A stretch of 64,000 bases of DNA from Sphingobacterium micropteri. Lineage in GTDB: Bacteria; Bacteroidota; Bacteroidia; Sphingobacteriales; Sphingobacteriaceae. Made by a program: the position numbers and the translations under genes. The notes under the pieces were generated by a model. That model had not been told where the DNA came from, did not search any database, and saw only the letters and a program-made list of their open reading frames with translations. Positions 24,129-34,708 of this stretch are shown here, one piece after another. The stretch covers positions 1 through 64,000 of the forward strand of contig NZ_JACOIK010000008.1 in the NCBI RefSeq assembly GCF_014692515.1. The letters are read 5' to 3'. Position 1 is the stretch's first letter; every line of letters starts with the position of its first letter.

Positions 24129-25811
24129 CTAGTTGTATCCAGGGTTCGGTTGTAAATTATTATTGCCCGAGATTGCCTGTGTGGGTACCGGAAAACGGTT
24201 AAGATGGGCAGATTGGCTGGGTTGATGATCCCACCAAGATTCTGTAACAAAGGCGTTCCAACGGATTAAATCAGTTCTACGCCGCCCCTCGCCCAAAAAC
24301 TCTATGCTCCACTCGTCTAAAAGTCTGTATTTATCTAAATTAGTCGATGTGACCGGATTAGGGTCGACCTGATCAGCAAAATTTCTTTTCCTAACTTGAT
24401 TAACTAAAGAAGCTGCTTCCGCAAGATTTCCTTCTCTGAAATGACACTCAGCGAGTATATAATAAATTTCGGCTAGTCGTATCACAGGGTTATACGCCCC
24501 CCACCTCTTATCGTTATTGCCGATATTTGGTATCGGAACTTTCACCAATCTGACACCCGTATTTTCCTCCCCTTCTGACATTTTTGAGGGTAACTGCTCA
24601 ATTGAATTATATTTTTTATCAGGCCCCACTTCTGAAAAACGCCCTACTTGGTCGACAAAAGTGAGGGGTTTATCCTTATATTCTTCGCCTCCATTAATAG
24701 GTCTGCCGTCTGGAGTTTTGTGAGGCCCGATGATAAACATACCTTCGTAATCGTCGCCTCCATTATATACGTAGGGTTGTTTTCTCACGTCACCCGCTGT
24801 AAATTTTTCGTATGGTTTACCTAATTTAAAGGAGGTATAAACGTTTCCGTTTGGTTGCCGCGATGGCGTTAAATGTGCTCCATTATTTCCGCCCATATCT
24901 TGATCAAAATATTGGCGTGTATTATAGTGATAGAAATCAGCATAAAACCAGTCATACTGCAAATATTTGAATTTGGAGGGTATAGCCCAAAGAAGTTCCG
25001 GTGATTTGTTGTTGTTGAAACCATGCGGCCCATTCCAATCGCCGTCTAAAGAATACGTTCCGTATTTATTATCGATGATATCAGTGGCTATAGCTTTCGC
25101 CTCGGTATACATGGGCTTGGAGATATAAGACTCGGCATTGAAGTAAAGTTGTGCCAACATAGCGGCAGCAGCAACTTTATACAGTGAGCCTTCCGTTTCC
25201 TGGTCTTGCGCTTTCTCTGGAAGGGCCTCAATTGCATTTTGCAAAAGTGTCTCTATGTGCTTGAAAAGTTCTTCATCGGTATTTCGTGGTAATGACTCTC
25301 CCTCTAACGAGGTAAAGATGGGCATTCCGCCGAAGTAGTCTAATCCTCTCATATAAAAGAAGGCGATTAGCGCGTCTAGTTGTGCCAAATGTGCTACTTG
25401 ATCTTCAGCCGTCATGGTAAGCTTCTCGTAATCTAACTGAGCTAAATCGGACTTCACGTCTAAGCAAAGTGCTACACCCATTAACGTTCCTCGCCATGTT
25501 CCCCATATCCAATTGTCGTCGGGTGTCCAGCGATGGTAATGGTAGCGTTCATTTTCACCCCCATTATACCAGTGCCTCCCTTTTGTGGTGATAGCAAAAT
25601 TATCCGCAGTATATTCCTGCAATCGCCATCGATCTTCACCCACATACCAACGGGCGTGAGTAAATGGCCTATACAAAGCCGCATATACGTCACTTTTATT
25701 TTTGAAAAAGGTTGATGGAGTAACTTCACTATAAAATTCCTGATCCAATTTTAAACAGCTTTGCATTAGGAGCAAGCTGAAACAAGCTGTGATTGTTATT
25801 ATTATTCTCAT
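24129..25811 (-). CDS. SusD/RagB-family outer-membrane lipoprotein
   Basis: A 560-residue lipoprotein that forms the lid over the SusC-like transporter and captures a nutrient ligand at the cell surface. The signal peptide ends in LLLMQSC. Typical SusD features are visible: the N-terminal SEVTPSTFF block, the DALIAFFYMRGLDYFGGMPI segment, RLAEIYYILAECHF and the C-terminal PVPTQAISGNNNLQPNPGY. It follows the SusC gene by 32 bp on the same strand. No glycoside hydrolase or peptidase gene is next to it that would name the substrate. Confidence 0.95.
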   Translation of the reverse strand: MRIIITITACFSLLLMQSCLKLDQEFYSEVTPSTFFKNKSDVYAALYRPFTHARWYVGEDRWRLQEYTADNFAITTKGRHWYNGGENERYHYHRWTPDDNWIWGTWRGTLMGVALCLDVKSDLAQLDYEKLTMTAEDQVAHLAQLDALIAFFYMRGLDYFGGMPIFTSLEGESLPRNTDEELFKHIETLLQNAIEALPEKAQDQETEGSLYKVAAAAMLAQLYFNAESYISKPMYTEAKAIATDIIDNKYGTYSLDGDWNGPHGFNNNKSPELLWAIPSKFKYLQYDWFYADFYHYNTRQYFDQDMGGNNGAHLTPSRQPNGNVYTSFKLGKPYEKFTAGDVRKQPYVYNGGDDYEGMFIIGPHKTPDGRPINGGEEYKDKPLTFVDQVGRFSEVGPDKKYNSIEQLPSKMSEGEENTGVRLVKVPIPNIGNNDKRWGAYNPVIRLAEIYYILAECHFREGNLAEAASLVNQVRKRNFADQVDPNPVTSTNLDKYRLLDEWSIEFLGEGRRRTDLIRWNAFVTESWWDHQPSQSAHLNRFPVPTQAISGNNNLQPNPGYN

Positions 25812-25843
25812 AAAAATCTTATCGTTAAAATAATTGCTTCATT

Positions 25844-28800
25844 TTAGAAATTAGCCTGAATACCAAACATGAATGTTCTGGTTTTTGGATAAACATTTAA
25901 TTCTTCAAACCCAGGCTCAAGTCCGTTAATGTTTACTTCAGGATCTAGACCCGAATAATTTGTAAATGTAAAGAGATCTCGACCTACCGCGTATAGCCGT
26001 ACAGACTTCAATGGTTTAATCATACTCGTGGGAAAGGTATACCCAAAGTTAAGCGCGTCAACTTTTAGAAATGTCCCTCTTTCTATCCAATAATCACTTA
26101 ATTCTTTCTCTCCTTTGATATCCTTATGCTCCTGATAGGCATCTCGCAGTACATTCTGTTCACGAACTGTGGGTAAACTATAGTACATATTGATCATGTT
26201 AAAAACGTCATGACCTACCCAGCTTCTCATATATACCGAGGCATCGAAATTCTTATATGTAAATTGATTGTTCCAAGAAAGCTGTAATAAAGGAATCGCG
26301 TTTCCTATAAATCTTTTATCGTTTAAAGATTTGGTTGCACTATTCTTCATTTCTATAACCTCGTTGTTTTGATCATATAATTTCCAATACCCATCATCGG
26401 TGAAACCGGCGAATTGCCAAACATAAAATCTACCGATAGGCTCGCCAGGATATAAGCGTACAGCTGTTCCCGGTGAACCTGGCGCAGGGAATCCCTTTCT
26501 ATCTTCAAAGGTTTGGCTCCCCCACAGACTGACAAGTTTACTTTTGTTTTGCGACGCAACAATTGATGTCGTGAATGTAAAGTCGTCCTTACGTATGGCA
26601 TCATAAGTAAGCTCGAATTCAAAGCCTGTATTTTGTAAGCTTCCGACATTCATAGTTGTTTTATCGTGGATCGCTGGAGGCTGCGACACGGATATATCAT
26701 AAATTAGGTCATCTATAACTCTTTTGTAAAGGTCGAAGCGGCCACTTAATCTATTATTTAAAACAGAAAAATCTAAACCGATATTATATTCCTTTTTCAC
26801 TTCCCATTTGATATCCTGATTTTGATTGTGTCTTACGCCAAACGTACGGAACCATTTGCCATCCTTAAGATACCAGGTATCTGCGCTATACATGCGTCTT
26901 GCGACATTTGCATCGAACCCTTCGTTTCCTGTTTCTCCATAACCACCTCTTAATTTAAGGTCATTGATAAATGTCACATCCTGTAAAAACCGCTCTTGCG
27001 ATACGCGCCAGGCCGCAGAGATCCCAGGAAAAAAGCCCCATCTATTGGATGGATCGAACTTAGAAGAGCCTTCGTAACGGGCTGTAGCCGTGACGATATA
27101 GCGATCTAAATACGAATAATTAACACGGCCAAAAAAAGCGGCAAGCTTCACCCAAGGGTTTCGATTGGAGCCCATCCCCGCTCGCCCATCAGGAAGGTAG
27201 TATCCAGAGCCTAAATCGTTCTCCCCAATACCATCAACAGGAAAATCAGAGTTGGAAGCATTGAATTCTCTACCATTGAAATCTTGGTAGCTGTATCCAC
27301 CGACCGCGTTGATAGAATGATCAGCCCATTTTTTCTCGTAATTAAAACTCAAATCAAATACACGATCCAACCAACGCTTGTAATCCTGGTATGCGAAGCC
27401 GTCAATACTATTTTCACGACTTAGGCGATGTTGTGCAGATTGGTAAAAAGAACCATGTTCCGAGTTACTTTTAATTCCGACTGTTGCCGTTCCATAAAAT
27501 GATGGTGTAAAATTAACTTTTAAGGTACTATTAGCCAATAAATAGCGATACTGCCGATCGTGATTTCGGAGCATAACCTCCGCTAAGGGATTCCATTGGT
27601 TATACCCGCCCTCAATGACATTAAACCCGCTAATATCATCTGGGTTATATGCAGATATTGTGGGGTTTAGCGTCAGCGCTAGATTAAAAATATCACTTTC
27701 GTGTGGTTGGTTATTAAAAGTATGATTAAAACCAGCATTCACTTCATTGTAACTTACATTGTTGCTCAGCTCAACGATATCGTTAAAAAACTTAAAGTTG
27801 CTATTAATCCGACCAGCAATTTCTTTACGTTTAGATTTGATGGCCATGCCGGTTGCATCTCGATACATAAATGTAGCGTAAACGTTAGCATTTTCTGAGC
27901 CACCGCTAATATTGGCAACTTGTCTGTTGCTAAATGGGTTGTTGTTTAATAGTAAATCGTACCAATCTGTTTGATAACCATAGTCCGTTCCTTGGTTATA
28001 TTCAACATATTCGCTTGCGCTTAATACTCGAGGACGTCTTCGAACGGACTCCATAAAATATTCGGATGTAAATGAAACCTGCGCTTCTCCTGCGCGCCCT
28101 CTCTTGGTTGTTACCAAAATTACGCCTCCGGACGCTCTTGTGCCGTAGATTGCCGCAGCGGACGCATCACGCAGCACGTTGATGGACTCAATATCTTCCT
28201 TGGCTACTGAATTGATATCCCCTCCTGGAACACCATCAATAACAACTAATGGTCCCTGCGAAGATTTGACGGAATTCACACCTCGTAATTGCAACGAAAC
28301 GCCTGCGTTGGGATCCGAACCATTTGTTGATGTTATACTTAAGCCCGGCACCTTACCTTGTATAGCGATTAAAGGAGAAACAGCACCGGCTACAAAATCT
28401 TTTTGATTTAGTGACGATACCGCGGATGTTAAATCTCGTTTAGCCATAGTCCCATACCCCACAACAACTACCTCACTTAGCTCCTTTGCATCGTCTTGAA
28501 GGGTAACGTCCAATGAGCCTTGACCCGTGTAAGTCCTTTCCGTTGTCGTATATCCAATAGCATTGATAACAATGACATCATTTTTCTCGATGTTCGGTAG
28601 CTGAAATTCCCCGTTCGGACCGGTCGCGGTGCTCATTGTTTTTCCCCTTATCGACACGGTGGCGCCAGCTATTGGCTCACCATTATTGTCGGTGACTTTC
28701 CCAACAAGCTGTTGTTGGATTACCAGACGAATCACCGGAAAGTGTGTTCGGTTATGCACGGAAAGCGTCGCGTGTACCGATCCTATGGGTAGAAGAATAA

Positions 28801-28846
28801 GTACAATAAGACCGATACTCAACGACTGAAGAGTTTGTTTAATCAT
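25844..28846 (-). CDS. SusC/RagA-family TonB-dependent outer-membrane transporter
   Basis: A 1000-residue transporter for a macromolecular nutrient across the outer membrane, driven by TonB. The frame is open to 28978, but ATG 28846 was chosen because it gives a normal signal peptide (MIKQTLQSLSIGLIVLILLP). Domains in order: carboxypeptidase-like domain (VGKVTDNNGEPIAGATVSIR), the conserved ELSEVVVVGYGT segment, plug with LQLRGVNSV and VVIDGVPGGD, then the 22-strand barrel. There is no FecR/anti-sigma pair or N-terminal STN domain, so it is not obviously under trans-envelope sigma control. Pairs with the downstream SusD gene. Confidence 0.95.
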   Translation of the reverse strand: MIKQTLQSLSIGLIVLILLPIGSVHATLSVHNRTHFPVIRLVIQQQLVGKVTDNNGEPIAGATVSIRGKTMSTATGPNGEFQLPNIEKNDVIVINAIGYTTTERTYTGQGSLDVTLQDDAKELSEVVVVGYGTMAKRDLTSAVSSLNQKDFVAGAVSPLIAIQGKVPGLSITSTNGSDPNAGVSLQLRGVNSVKSSQGPLVVIDGVPGGDINSVAKEDIESINVLRDASAAAIYGTRASGGVILVTTKRGRAGEAQVSFTSEYFMESVRRRPRVLSASEYVEYNQGTDYGYQTDWYDLLLNNNPFSNRQVANISGGSENANVYATFMYRDATGMAIKSKRKEIAGRINSNFKFFNDIVELSNNVSYNEVNAGFNHTFNNQPHESDIFNLALTLNPTISAYNPDDISGFNVIEGGYNQWNPLAEVMLRNHDRQYRYLLANSTLKVNFTPSFYGTATVGIKSNSEHGSFYQSAQHRLSRENSIDGFAYQDYKRWLDRVFDLSFNYEKKWADHSINAVGGYSYQDFNGREFNASNSDFPVDGIGENDLGSGYYLPDGRAGMGSNRNPWVKLAAFFGRVNYSYLDRYIVTATARYEGSSKFDPSNRWGFFPGISAAWRVSQERFLQDVTFINDLKLRGGYGETGNEGFDANVARRMYSADTWYLKDGKWFRTFGVRHNQNQDIKWEVKKEYNIGLDFSVLNNRLSGRFDLYKRVIDDLIYDISVSQPPAIHDKTTMNVGSLQNTGFEFELTYDAIRKDDFTFTTSIVASQNKSKLVSLWGSQTFEDRKGFPAPGSPGTAVRLYPGEPIGRFYVWQFAGFTDDGYWKLYDQNNEVIEMKNSATKSLNDKRFIGNAIPLLQLSWNNQFTYKNFDASVYMRSWVGHDVFNMINMYYSLPTVREQNVLRDAYQEHKDIKGEKELSDYWIERGTFLKVDALNFGYTFPTSMIKPLKSVRLYAVGRDLFTFTNYSGLDPEVNINGLEPGFEELNVYPKTRTFMFGIQANF

Positions 28847-29143
28847 TCTAATTACAATTTTTCGTGAATGTTTATATAGTTTATAAGTCAGATCCGATAT
28901 ATTTAACAAAGAACCGATGTAAATGTTTAATATAATGATACTTTTTCTCCAACAGTTGAGTATTCCTTGACCGAACATATCTTTTACTCCATAATAGTAT
29001 AAAATATCTCAGAAAATGAGGTTTATATTAGTAAATTCCTCTATAAAAATTTAAAACAAGCAAAAAAAATCGCTAAAAATCCAATTTTTTATAAATTTCA
29101 TACCAATAAATATAAAAATAAAACAAAATAATACTTCAAATAT

Positions 29144-29203
29144 TTTGTTTTTAACAATACTTAAGTATATTTGACCACACAAAACAACCACTTAAGTATA
29201 TTT
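29144..29203 (+). promoter_or_regulatory. Promoter and repeated operator-like site of the urea operon
   Basis: TTTG at 29144-29147 and TATATTTG at 29166-29173 are spaced 18 bases, close to the Bacteroidota -33/-7 promoter. The 14-base word ACTTAAGTATATTT occurs twice, at 29159-29172 (covering the -7 element) and at 29190-29203, 31 bp apart, that is three helical turns. Its core ACTTAAGT is palindromic. A regulator bound to both copies would block or guide transcription; the NarL-like regulator at the end of the locus is a candidate. Confidence 0.6.
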
Positions 29204-29217
29204 ATTATATAAAAACT

Positions 29218-30594
29218 ATGGAATTATCGAAAACAACAACTAAAAAACTTAAAAAATTATCAATATTTATCATCTTAAACCTATTGTACACCTATTCAGT
29301 AGCAAATAATATAGAAAAAATAAGAGAAGAATTTTTTTTTGACATAAAAAACTCAAAAATTGAATTAAAATCTGACTCATCAAATAAAAAAAATGCAACA
29401 CTAGATATTTCAGACCTTGAAAACCTACGTAAGTATACGTTACTGGATAAAAAACACAATGAACATCAACCCGCAGGTGATACGATATTTAAGCCATCGA
29501 TTCAAGTTGGCGCATTACTGCATATGTTTGCTTACGCGCAGCAAGACGGTTATTCGGCACCGCAAACTGCAACGGAACCAACGGCATGGGGCAAGGGGTT
29601 TTCTCTATATCGTGCAAGGGTATTAGTGGGGGGCCAATTATCAAAGAAAGGTAGTTTTTTTATAGAGACAGACCTCCCTTCGATTATTGGTTCGAGAAAT
29701 GCCGACGGTACAAAAAATGTAAAAGTATCTCAGATTATTCTAGATGCGCAGTATCAGCATGAATTCACCAATGCGTTTCAACTTGTTGTGGGAAAACAGC
29801 TCGTCTCTAATAATCGAAATGGCCTACAAAGTGCAGCGTCTTTGCTAACTAATGATTTTTCTTACTTCCAATACCCCTATAATATGTTTGAAGACAGCCC
29901 TTTGCAGGGTAACTTCGGCCGGGATTTAGGTGTTAATGCGCGCGGATTTCTATTCAAGGATAAATTCGAATATCGACTCGGCGTATTCACCGGTCGCATT
30001 GTAGACGATAAAGATCCTTTACGGTACGTTGGACGAGTCGCCTATAACTTTCTTGACAAGGATAAAGACTACTATTATGCCGGTACTAACCTTGGTCAGC
30101 GGAAATTACTTACGTGGGGCCTTGGATATGACACGCAAAGCAGTTACCATAACTATAGCAGCGACCTCTTTTTAGATTATCCTGTTTCCAGTGACGGCTC
30201 CCTTACATTCAGTGCAGCTTTCCAATATATGTCTGGAGGTACATCAACAGAAAAGTATTCTTTTGCAACATTGATTCCTAAACAAACGGTACAATTTCTG
30301 GAATTGGGATACTACTTCAAGAACGCCCGCCTACAACCTTGGGTCAAATATGAAAATAACCAAGTGAAAGCAGAATCTATACAAGCTGGCGCCATGGACA
30401 TCGACCGATTTGACAAATTGAACTCCGGATCGGTGTTTGGCGGAGGGTTAAATTATTTTTTCAACGATTTCGGAACCAACCTTCGTCTCTCTTACACAAC
30501 GCGAAGTTATAATGTAGAGAATACCGCTACAGCAAAATTCGACAAACAGACATATGGGCAGTGCTGGTTGCAACTACAGTTTTTCATTTTCTAA
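29218..30594 (+). CDS. Outer-membrane porin of the urea locus
   Basis: A 458-residue porin of the phosphate-selective OprO/P-like type in Bacteroidota. It has a signal-peptide-like N terminus (KLSIFIILNLLYTYSVANN) although preceded by a basic, AT-rich leader; then about 60 polar residues; then a beta barrel of alternating strands from residue 85 (FKPSIQVGALLHMFAYAQQ) to the terminal aromatic LQLQFFIF, the normal barrel end signal. It begins the plus-strand locus 34 bp before urtA, so it most likely lets urea or related amides through the outer membrane. Its first 80 codons are much more AT-rich than the rest. Confidence 0.8.
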   Translation: MELSKTTTKKLKKLSIFIILNLLYTYSVANNIEKIREEFFFDIKNSKIELKSDSSNKKNATLDISDLENLRKYTLLDKKHNEHQPAGDTIFKPSIQVGALLHMFAYAQQDGYSAPQTATEPTAWGKGFSLYRARVLVGGQLSKKGSFFIETDLPSIIGSRNADGTKNVKVSQIILDAQYQHEFTNAFQLVVGKQLVSNNRNGLQSAASLLTNDFSYFQYPYNMFEDSPLQGNFGRDLGVNARGFLFKDKFEYRLGVFTGRIVDDKDPLRYVGRVAYNFLDKDKDYYYAGTNLGQRKLLTWGLGYDTQSSYHNYSSDLFLDYPVSSDGSLTFSAAFQYMSGGTSTEKYSFATLIPKQTVQFLELGYYFKNARLQPWVKYENNQVKAESIQAGAMDIDRFDKLNSGSVFGGGLNYFFNDFGTNLRLSYTTRSYNVENTATAKFDKQTYGQCWLQLQFFIF

Positions 30595-30627
30595 ATAAAC
30601 TTTGATACATCTTAAAATATAAACGAC

Positions 30628-31896
30628 ATGAATGTTAGATTAAAATCGCTATTTAAGCCCGCCTACCTGCTAATGGGAACAGGTATAATGCTCCTATCAG
30701 CCTGTAATTCCGGAAGTAACAACAATTCCGCTACTGATCCAAGCAATGAAAATACGGTAAAGGTTGGTATTTTGCATTCGCTAAGTGGTACGATGGCCAT
30801 ATCGGAGGTATCGCTTAGGGACGCCGTTGAAATGGCAATCGACGAGATCAATAATGATGGCGGTGTATTGGGAAAACAGATTGAACCGGTAGTGGTCGAT
30901 CCGGCATCAGACTGGGATCTATTTGCAGAAAAATCGAAAGAACTGCTGATCGACAAAAAGGTATCGGCCGTCTTCGGATGCTGGACTTCCGTTTCCAGAA
31001 AATCGGTGCTTCCCGTATTTGAACAGCAGAACGGCTTGCTTTTCTACCCTGTACAATACGAGGGTGAAGAGAGTTCTAAAAATGTGGTCTATTCAGGTGC
31101 CGTACCCAATCAGCAATTAATTCCGGCGGCGCAATATCTGATGAGCCCCGAAGGTGGCAGCTATAAACGTTTCTATTTGCTTGGAACTGACTATGTTTTT
31201 CCTCGTATAGCAAATAAAATACTAAAATCGTACTTGTTGACAAACGGTGTTCCACCAGAAAATATCATCGAAGAATATACGCCATTTCACCATCAGGATT
31301 ACCAGACTATCGTGTCTAAAATTAAAAAATTTGCACTGGGCGGCAAAGCCTGTGTATTATCTACCATAAATGGTGACTCCAATATTCCTTTTTATAAAGA
31401 ATTTGCCAATCAAGGGCTGACGGCAGCGACATGCCCTATAATGGCATTTTCGGTAGCGGAAGATGAACTACGCTCTATGGACACGGAATTTTTAGTAGGC
31501 CACTTGGCGGCTTGGAACTATTTCCAGTCGATGGATACACAGGAAAACAAAAAGTTCGTAGCAAATTTCAAGAAATTTTGCGAAGCAAATAAACTACCTG
31601 GAGGCAGTAGCCGTGTTGTAGATGATCCAATCACATGGGCTTATACCAATGTTTATCTATGGGCAAAGGCAGTAGAAAAAGCGGAGTCATTTGAAGTGGA
31701 CAAAGTACGCGAAGCGCTTTTGGGTTTATCTTTTGATTCTCCGGCAGGAAGTGTAACCATGGATAACAAGCTAAACCATCTCGCCAAACCGGCGCTTATT
31801 GGCGAGATTAAACCTGATGGGCAGTTTGATATTATATGGGAGTCCGACGGATTAATAGAACCACAACCTTTCTTCGATTTTAACGGATCAAAATAA
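30628..31896 (+). CDS. urtA: Urea ABC transporter, substrate-binding lipoprotein UrtA
   Basis: A 422-residue periplasmic-binding protein of the branched-chain amino acid/urea class that binds urea or short amides. Lipobox LLSAC at residues 21-25 anchors it to the membrane. Family marks are VKVGILHSLSGTMAISE at the mature start, DAVEMAIDEINNDGGVLGK, and VSAVFGCWTSVSRKSVLP, the last typical of UrtA/AmiC-like proteins. First transporter gene of an urtABCDE-ureABC operon. Confidence 0.95.
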   Translation: MNVRLKSLFKPAYLLMGTGIMLLSACNSGSNNNSATDPSNENTVKVGILHSLSGTMAISEVSLRDAVEMAIDEINNDGGVLGKQIEPVVVDPASDWDLFAEKSKELLIDKKVSAVFGCWTSVSRKSVLPVFEQQNGLLFYPVQYEGEESSKNVVYSGAVPNQQLIPAAQYLMSPEGGSYKRFYLLGTDYVFPRIANKILKSYLLTNGVPPENIIEEYTPFHHQDYQTIVSKIKKFALGGKACVLSTINGDSNIPFYKEFANQGLTAATCPIMAFSVAEDELRSMDTEFLVGHLAAWNYFQSMDTQENKKFVANFKKFCEANKLPGGSSRVVDDPITWAYTNVYLWAKAVEKAESFEVDKVREALLGLSFDSPAGSVTMDNKLNHLAKPALIGEIKPDGQFDIIWESDGLIEPQPFFDFNGSK

Positions 31897-31905
31897 GATT
31901 TCATC

Positions 31906-33576
31906 ATGATCAACAATGTACAAGCACTAAAAATTTTTATCTGGGGATTATGCTGTTGTTTATTCTACGTTGCTGCATACGGCGGCTCATACTCACAGGA
32001 TTCGGTCGCGGTCCTCATGCAGCAAGTAGCAAATCCTTCCGATGAGGCCGATAGATCCGGGGCAATCCAAAAATTGCTGCAGAACGAAAGTCCAGCTATT
32101 TTACCTTTTTTGGCTGCTGTACAAAACACGGCTCTCTATGAATGGAAAGGCGAACTCGTATCCGCTCATAAAAATCCGGATACACCGGAAGGTTATATGC
32201 TGCTAAAAAAGTTGTATCCGACATACGCAACGTTATTAGATGACGAACAGCAGCCTTTATCGGTTTCGCAGGAAGAATTAGAGAGCGTGCGTATAGCACG
32301 TCCTGACCGCCTGCTGATATCAGGGTTGGGGGTTCGAACAAACTTGTTCAATCCTAATGCGCAGTTACGGGCTGCAGCTTACACAGAGGCGTCGCAATCT
32401 GATGATATAGCGCCAGAGCTTTTATCCTGGGCACTAGCGCATGAGGACAATCCAAAGGTATTATTGGCCGGCCGGGAAGCATATTGCTATTTTCAGATGA
32501 CACAGGCAACAACGACCAGCGAAATAAAGTTATGGGGCGATTCTCTATACAACACCGGTGGCAGCAACGCATTTCAGCTCTTACAAAATTTTGCGAAACG
32601 AGACGGAGTGGCTGAAGAGGCATCAGCCTACCTCCTATCCCAAGCAGAAAAACTAGCAGCAAAATCTGCATGGATGCAGCGCATACAAAACGTTTTCAGC
32701 GGGCTCAGTCTGGCAAGTATCCTTATACTGATATCACTAGGGCTGGGTGTTGTCTACGGCTTGGCTGGCATCATCAACATGGCGCATGGTGAATTTTTGA
32801 TGATCGGTGCTTATGCTACCTTTAGTGTACAGCTCCTTTTTTCGAATGTATTTGGGATACAATCATCCGACTGGTTCTTTTTGGCAGCCCTTCCCCTATC
32901 ATTCATTGTAGCTGGATCAGCGGGCCTTTTATTAGAAAGATTGGTCGTTAGACGACTTTATGCAAAACCTCTCGATAGTTTATTGGCCACATGGGGCGTG
33001 AGTTTAATCCTTATCCAGATGGCAAGATGGATATTCGGTGATATGACCGCCGTCAAATTACCGGCAATACTTTCTGGCGGAATCCACGTTAGCCCACAAC
33101 TTGTACTTCCGTATAACAGGTTGTTTATCATCGCGCTGACGTTAATCATCGTAGCTTTGGTATACTGGGTTTTAATGCATACGCGGCTCGGCCTGCAGAT
33201 TCGCGCGGTAACACAGAACCGCAGTATGAGCGCCTGTTTGGGTATAGATACCAAACGTGTTAATGCGATCACTTTCTTCATAGGATCGGGATTGGCTGGT
33301 TTAGCTGGTTGTGCGATGACTTTGATTGGCAACGTGGTTCCCGATATGGGGCAATCTTACATCGTCGATTCTTTCCTGATGGTTGTGATCGGTGGTGTGG
33401 GAAAAATTGTAGGTATCATCGTATCAGGATTGGGAATTGGTATATCGTCCAAGATCCTCGAGGCCTTTTTTGAGGCTGTGTATGGTAAGGTTACTATCTT
33501 ATTTATCATCATGATCTTTATGCAGTTCAGACCCAAGGGGTTATTTCCTGACAAGGGCCGATCAGCCGAAGAATAG
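31906..33576 (+). CDS. urtB: Urea ABC transporter permease UrtB
   Basis: A 556-residue LivH-type permease. Signal peptide at residues 1-26, then a periplasmic helical-repeat domain up to about residue 250 (the extension normal for UrtB), then about eight membrane helices with GVVYGLAGIINMAHGEFLMI, the diagnostic segment of this family, and GLGIGISSKILEAFF near the end. Spaced 9 bp after urtA. It forms the channel with UrtC. Confidence 0.93.
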   Translation: MINNVQALKIFIWGLCCCLFYVAAYGGSYSQDSVAVLMQQVANPSDEADRSGAIQKLLQNESPAILPFLAAVQNTALYEWKGELVSAHKNPDTPEGYMLLKKLYPTYATLLDDEQQPLSVSQEELESVRIARPDRLLISGLGVRTNLFNPNAQLRAAAYTEASQSDDIAPELLSWALAHEDNPKVLLAGREAYCYFQMTQATTTSEIKLWGDSLYNTGGSNAFQLLQNFAKRDGVAEEASAYLLSQAEKLAAKSAWMQRIQNVFSGLSLASILILISLGLGVVYGLAGIINMAHGEFLMIGAYATFSVQLLFSNVFGIQSSDWFFLAALPLSFIVAGSAGLLLERLVVRRLYAKPLDSLLATWGVSLILIQMARWIFGDMTAVKLPAILSGGIHVSPQLVLPYNRLFIIALTLIIVALVYWVLMHTRLGLQIRAVTQNRSMSACLGIDTKRVNAITFFIGSGLAGLAGCAMTLIGNVVPDMGQSYIVDSFLMVVIGGVGKIVGIIVSGLGIGISSKILEAFFEAVYGKVTILFIIMIFMQFRPKGLFPDKGRSAEE

Positions 33577-33610
33577 AATCAACATATAGTCATCATAAAT
33601 TCAATGCAAC

Positions 33611-34708
33611 ATGCTACTAAAATCGGATAAAATCATTCCTGTTATATTTTTACTGTTCTTTGCCATACTCCTTCCTCTAGGGTATAGTACCGGGCTGGTA
33701 TCCATTAACAGTATATCATTATGGGGTCGTTATTTTTGCTTCGCTATAGCCGCATTGGGCATCGATCTCATCTGGGGGTACACCGGCATTATGTCCATGT
33801 GCCAAGCTATCTTTTTTTGCTTGGGAGGTTATGGTATAGGTATGTATCTTACGCTCCAGACAGATTCAGCAGCTACGTTTCTGCCTGACTTTATGTCGTG
33901 GAACAACTTAACTGAACTCCCTTTCTTCTGGACGCCTTTCCAGCATTTTCTCCCTACTTTACTATTGGGGCTTCTTATTCCCGCGGCGGCGGCATTTATC
34001 ATCGGATATTTTATCTTTAGGAGCCGCATCAAAGGTGTATACATGGCGATCATTACACAGGCCCTCGCTCTTTCTGTTTACCTACTATTTTTACGTAATG
34101 AAACGAATATGGGTGGCACCAATGGTCTTACTAATTTTAAGACATTGCTGGGTTTTGATCTAAGCGAGCCTTCTGTGAAATTAGGTTTATATATGGTGTC
34201 GCTCGCGACACTCGCCGGTGTATACCAAATCTGCCGACATATTGTCGGGTCAAAGTTCGGGAAAGTATTGCTCGCCATCCGAGACAGTGAATCCAGGGTG
34301 GGCTACACGGCCTATAGGGTACTCCATTATAAGCTAACCATTTTTATCATTGCAGCCGTAATAGGTGCCATAGCCGGAATGCTATATGTGCCGCAAACGG
34401 GAATTATAACACCCGGAAGAATGGATGTAAAGGCATCTGTCGAAATGCTGATGTGGGTAGCACTTGGCGGACGGGGACATCTGAAGGGTGCCATACTAGG
34501 AGCAATATCGGTCAATTGCCTATATAGCATCTGCACGTCGGTATTTCCGGAAGGCTGGCTGTTTATTTTAGGTGTATTATATGTACTGACGGTGCTGTAC
34601 TTTGACAAAGGATTTTTAGGATTGTTCGAAAAGTTGGCTATCCGCGTAGGGTTTAAGCCACGAAAAACCGAAACAGCTCCCTACCCTAAATCAATAATCA
34701 TAAAATGA
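33611..34708 (+). CDS. urtC: Urea ABC transporter permease UrtC
   Basis: A 365-residue LivM-type permease with about ten membrane helices. The family segment GIDLIWGYTGIMSMCQAIFF lies at about residue 50, and GRGHLKGAILGAISVN is the cytoplasmic loop that contacts the ATPases. Its last codons overlap urtD by 4 bp (ATGA), which indicates coupled translation. Confidence 0.93.
   Translation: MLLKSDKIIPVIFLLFFAILLPLGYSTGLVSINSISLWGRYFCFAIAALGIDLIWGYTGIMSMCQAIFFCLGGYGIGMYLTLQTDSAATFLPDFMSWNNLTELPFFWTPFQHFLPTLLLGLLIPAAAAFIIGYFIFRSRIKGVYMAIITQALALSVYLLFLRNETNMGGTNGLTNFKTLLGFDLSEPSVKLGLYMVSLATLAGVYQICRHIVGSKFGKVLLAIRDSESRVGYTAYRVLHYKLTIFIIAAVIGAIAGMLYVPQTGIITPGRMDVKASVEMLMWVALGGRGHLKGAILGAISVNCLYSICTSVFPEGWLFILGVLYVLTVLYFDKGFLGLFEKLAIRVGFKPRKTETAPYPKSIIIK

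Noticed and set aside
33357..33554. Frames antisense to urtB, urtC, urtD and ureC
   Set aside because: Proline- and isoleucine-rich mirror images of real coding frames with clear family motifs on the plus strand.
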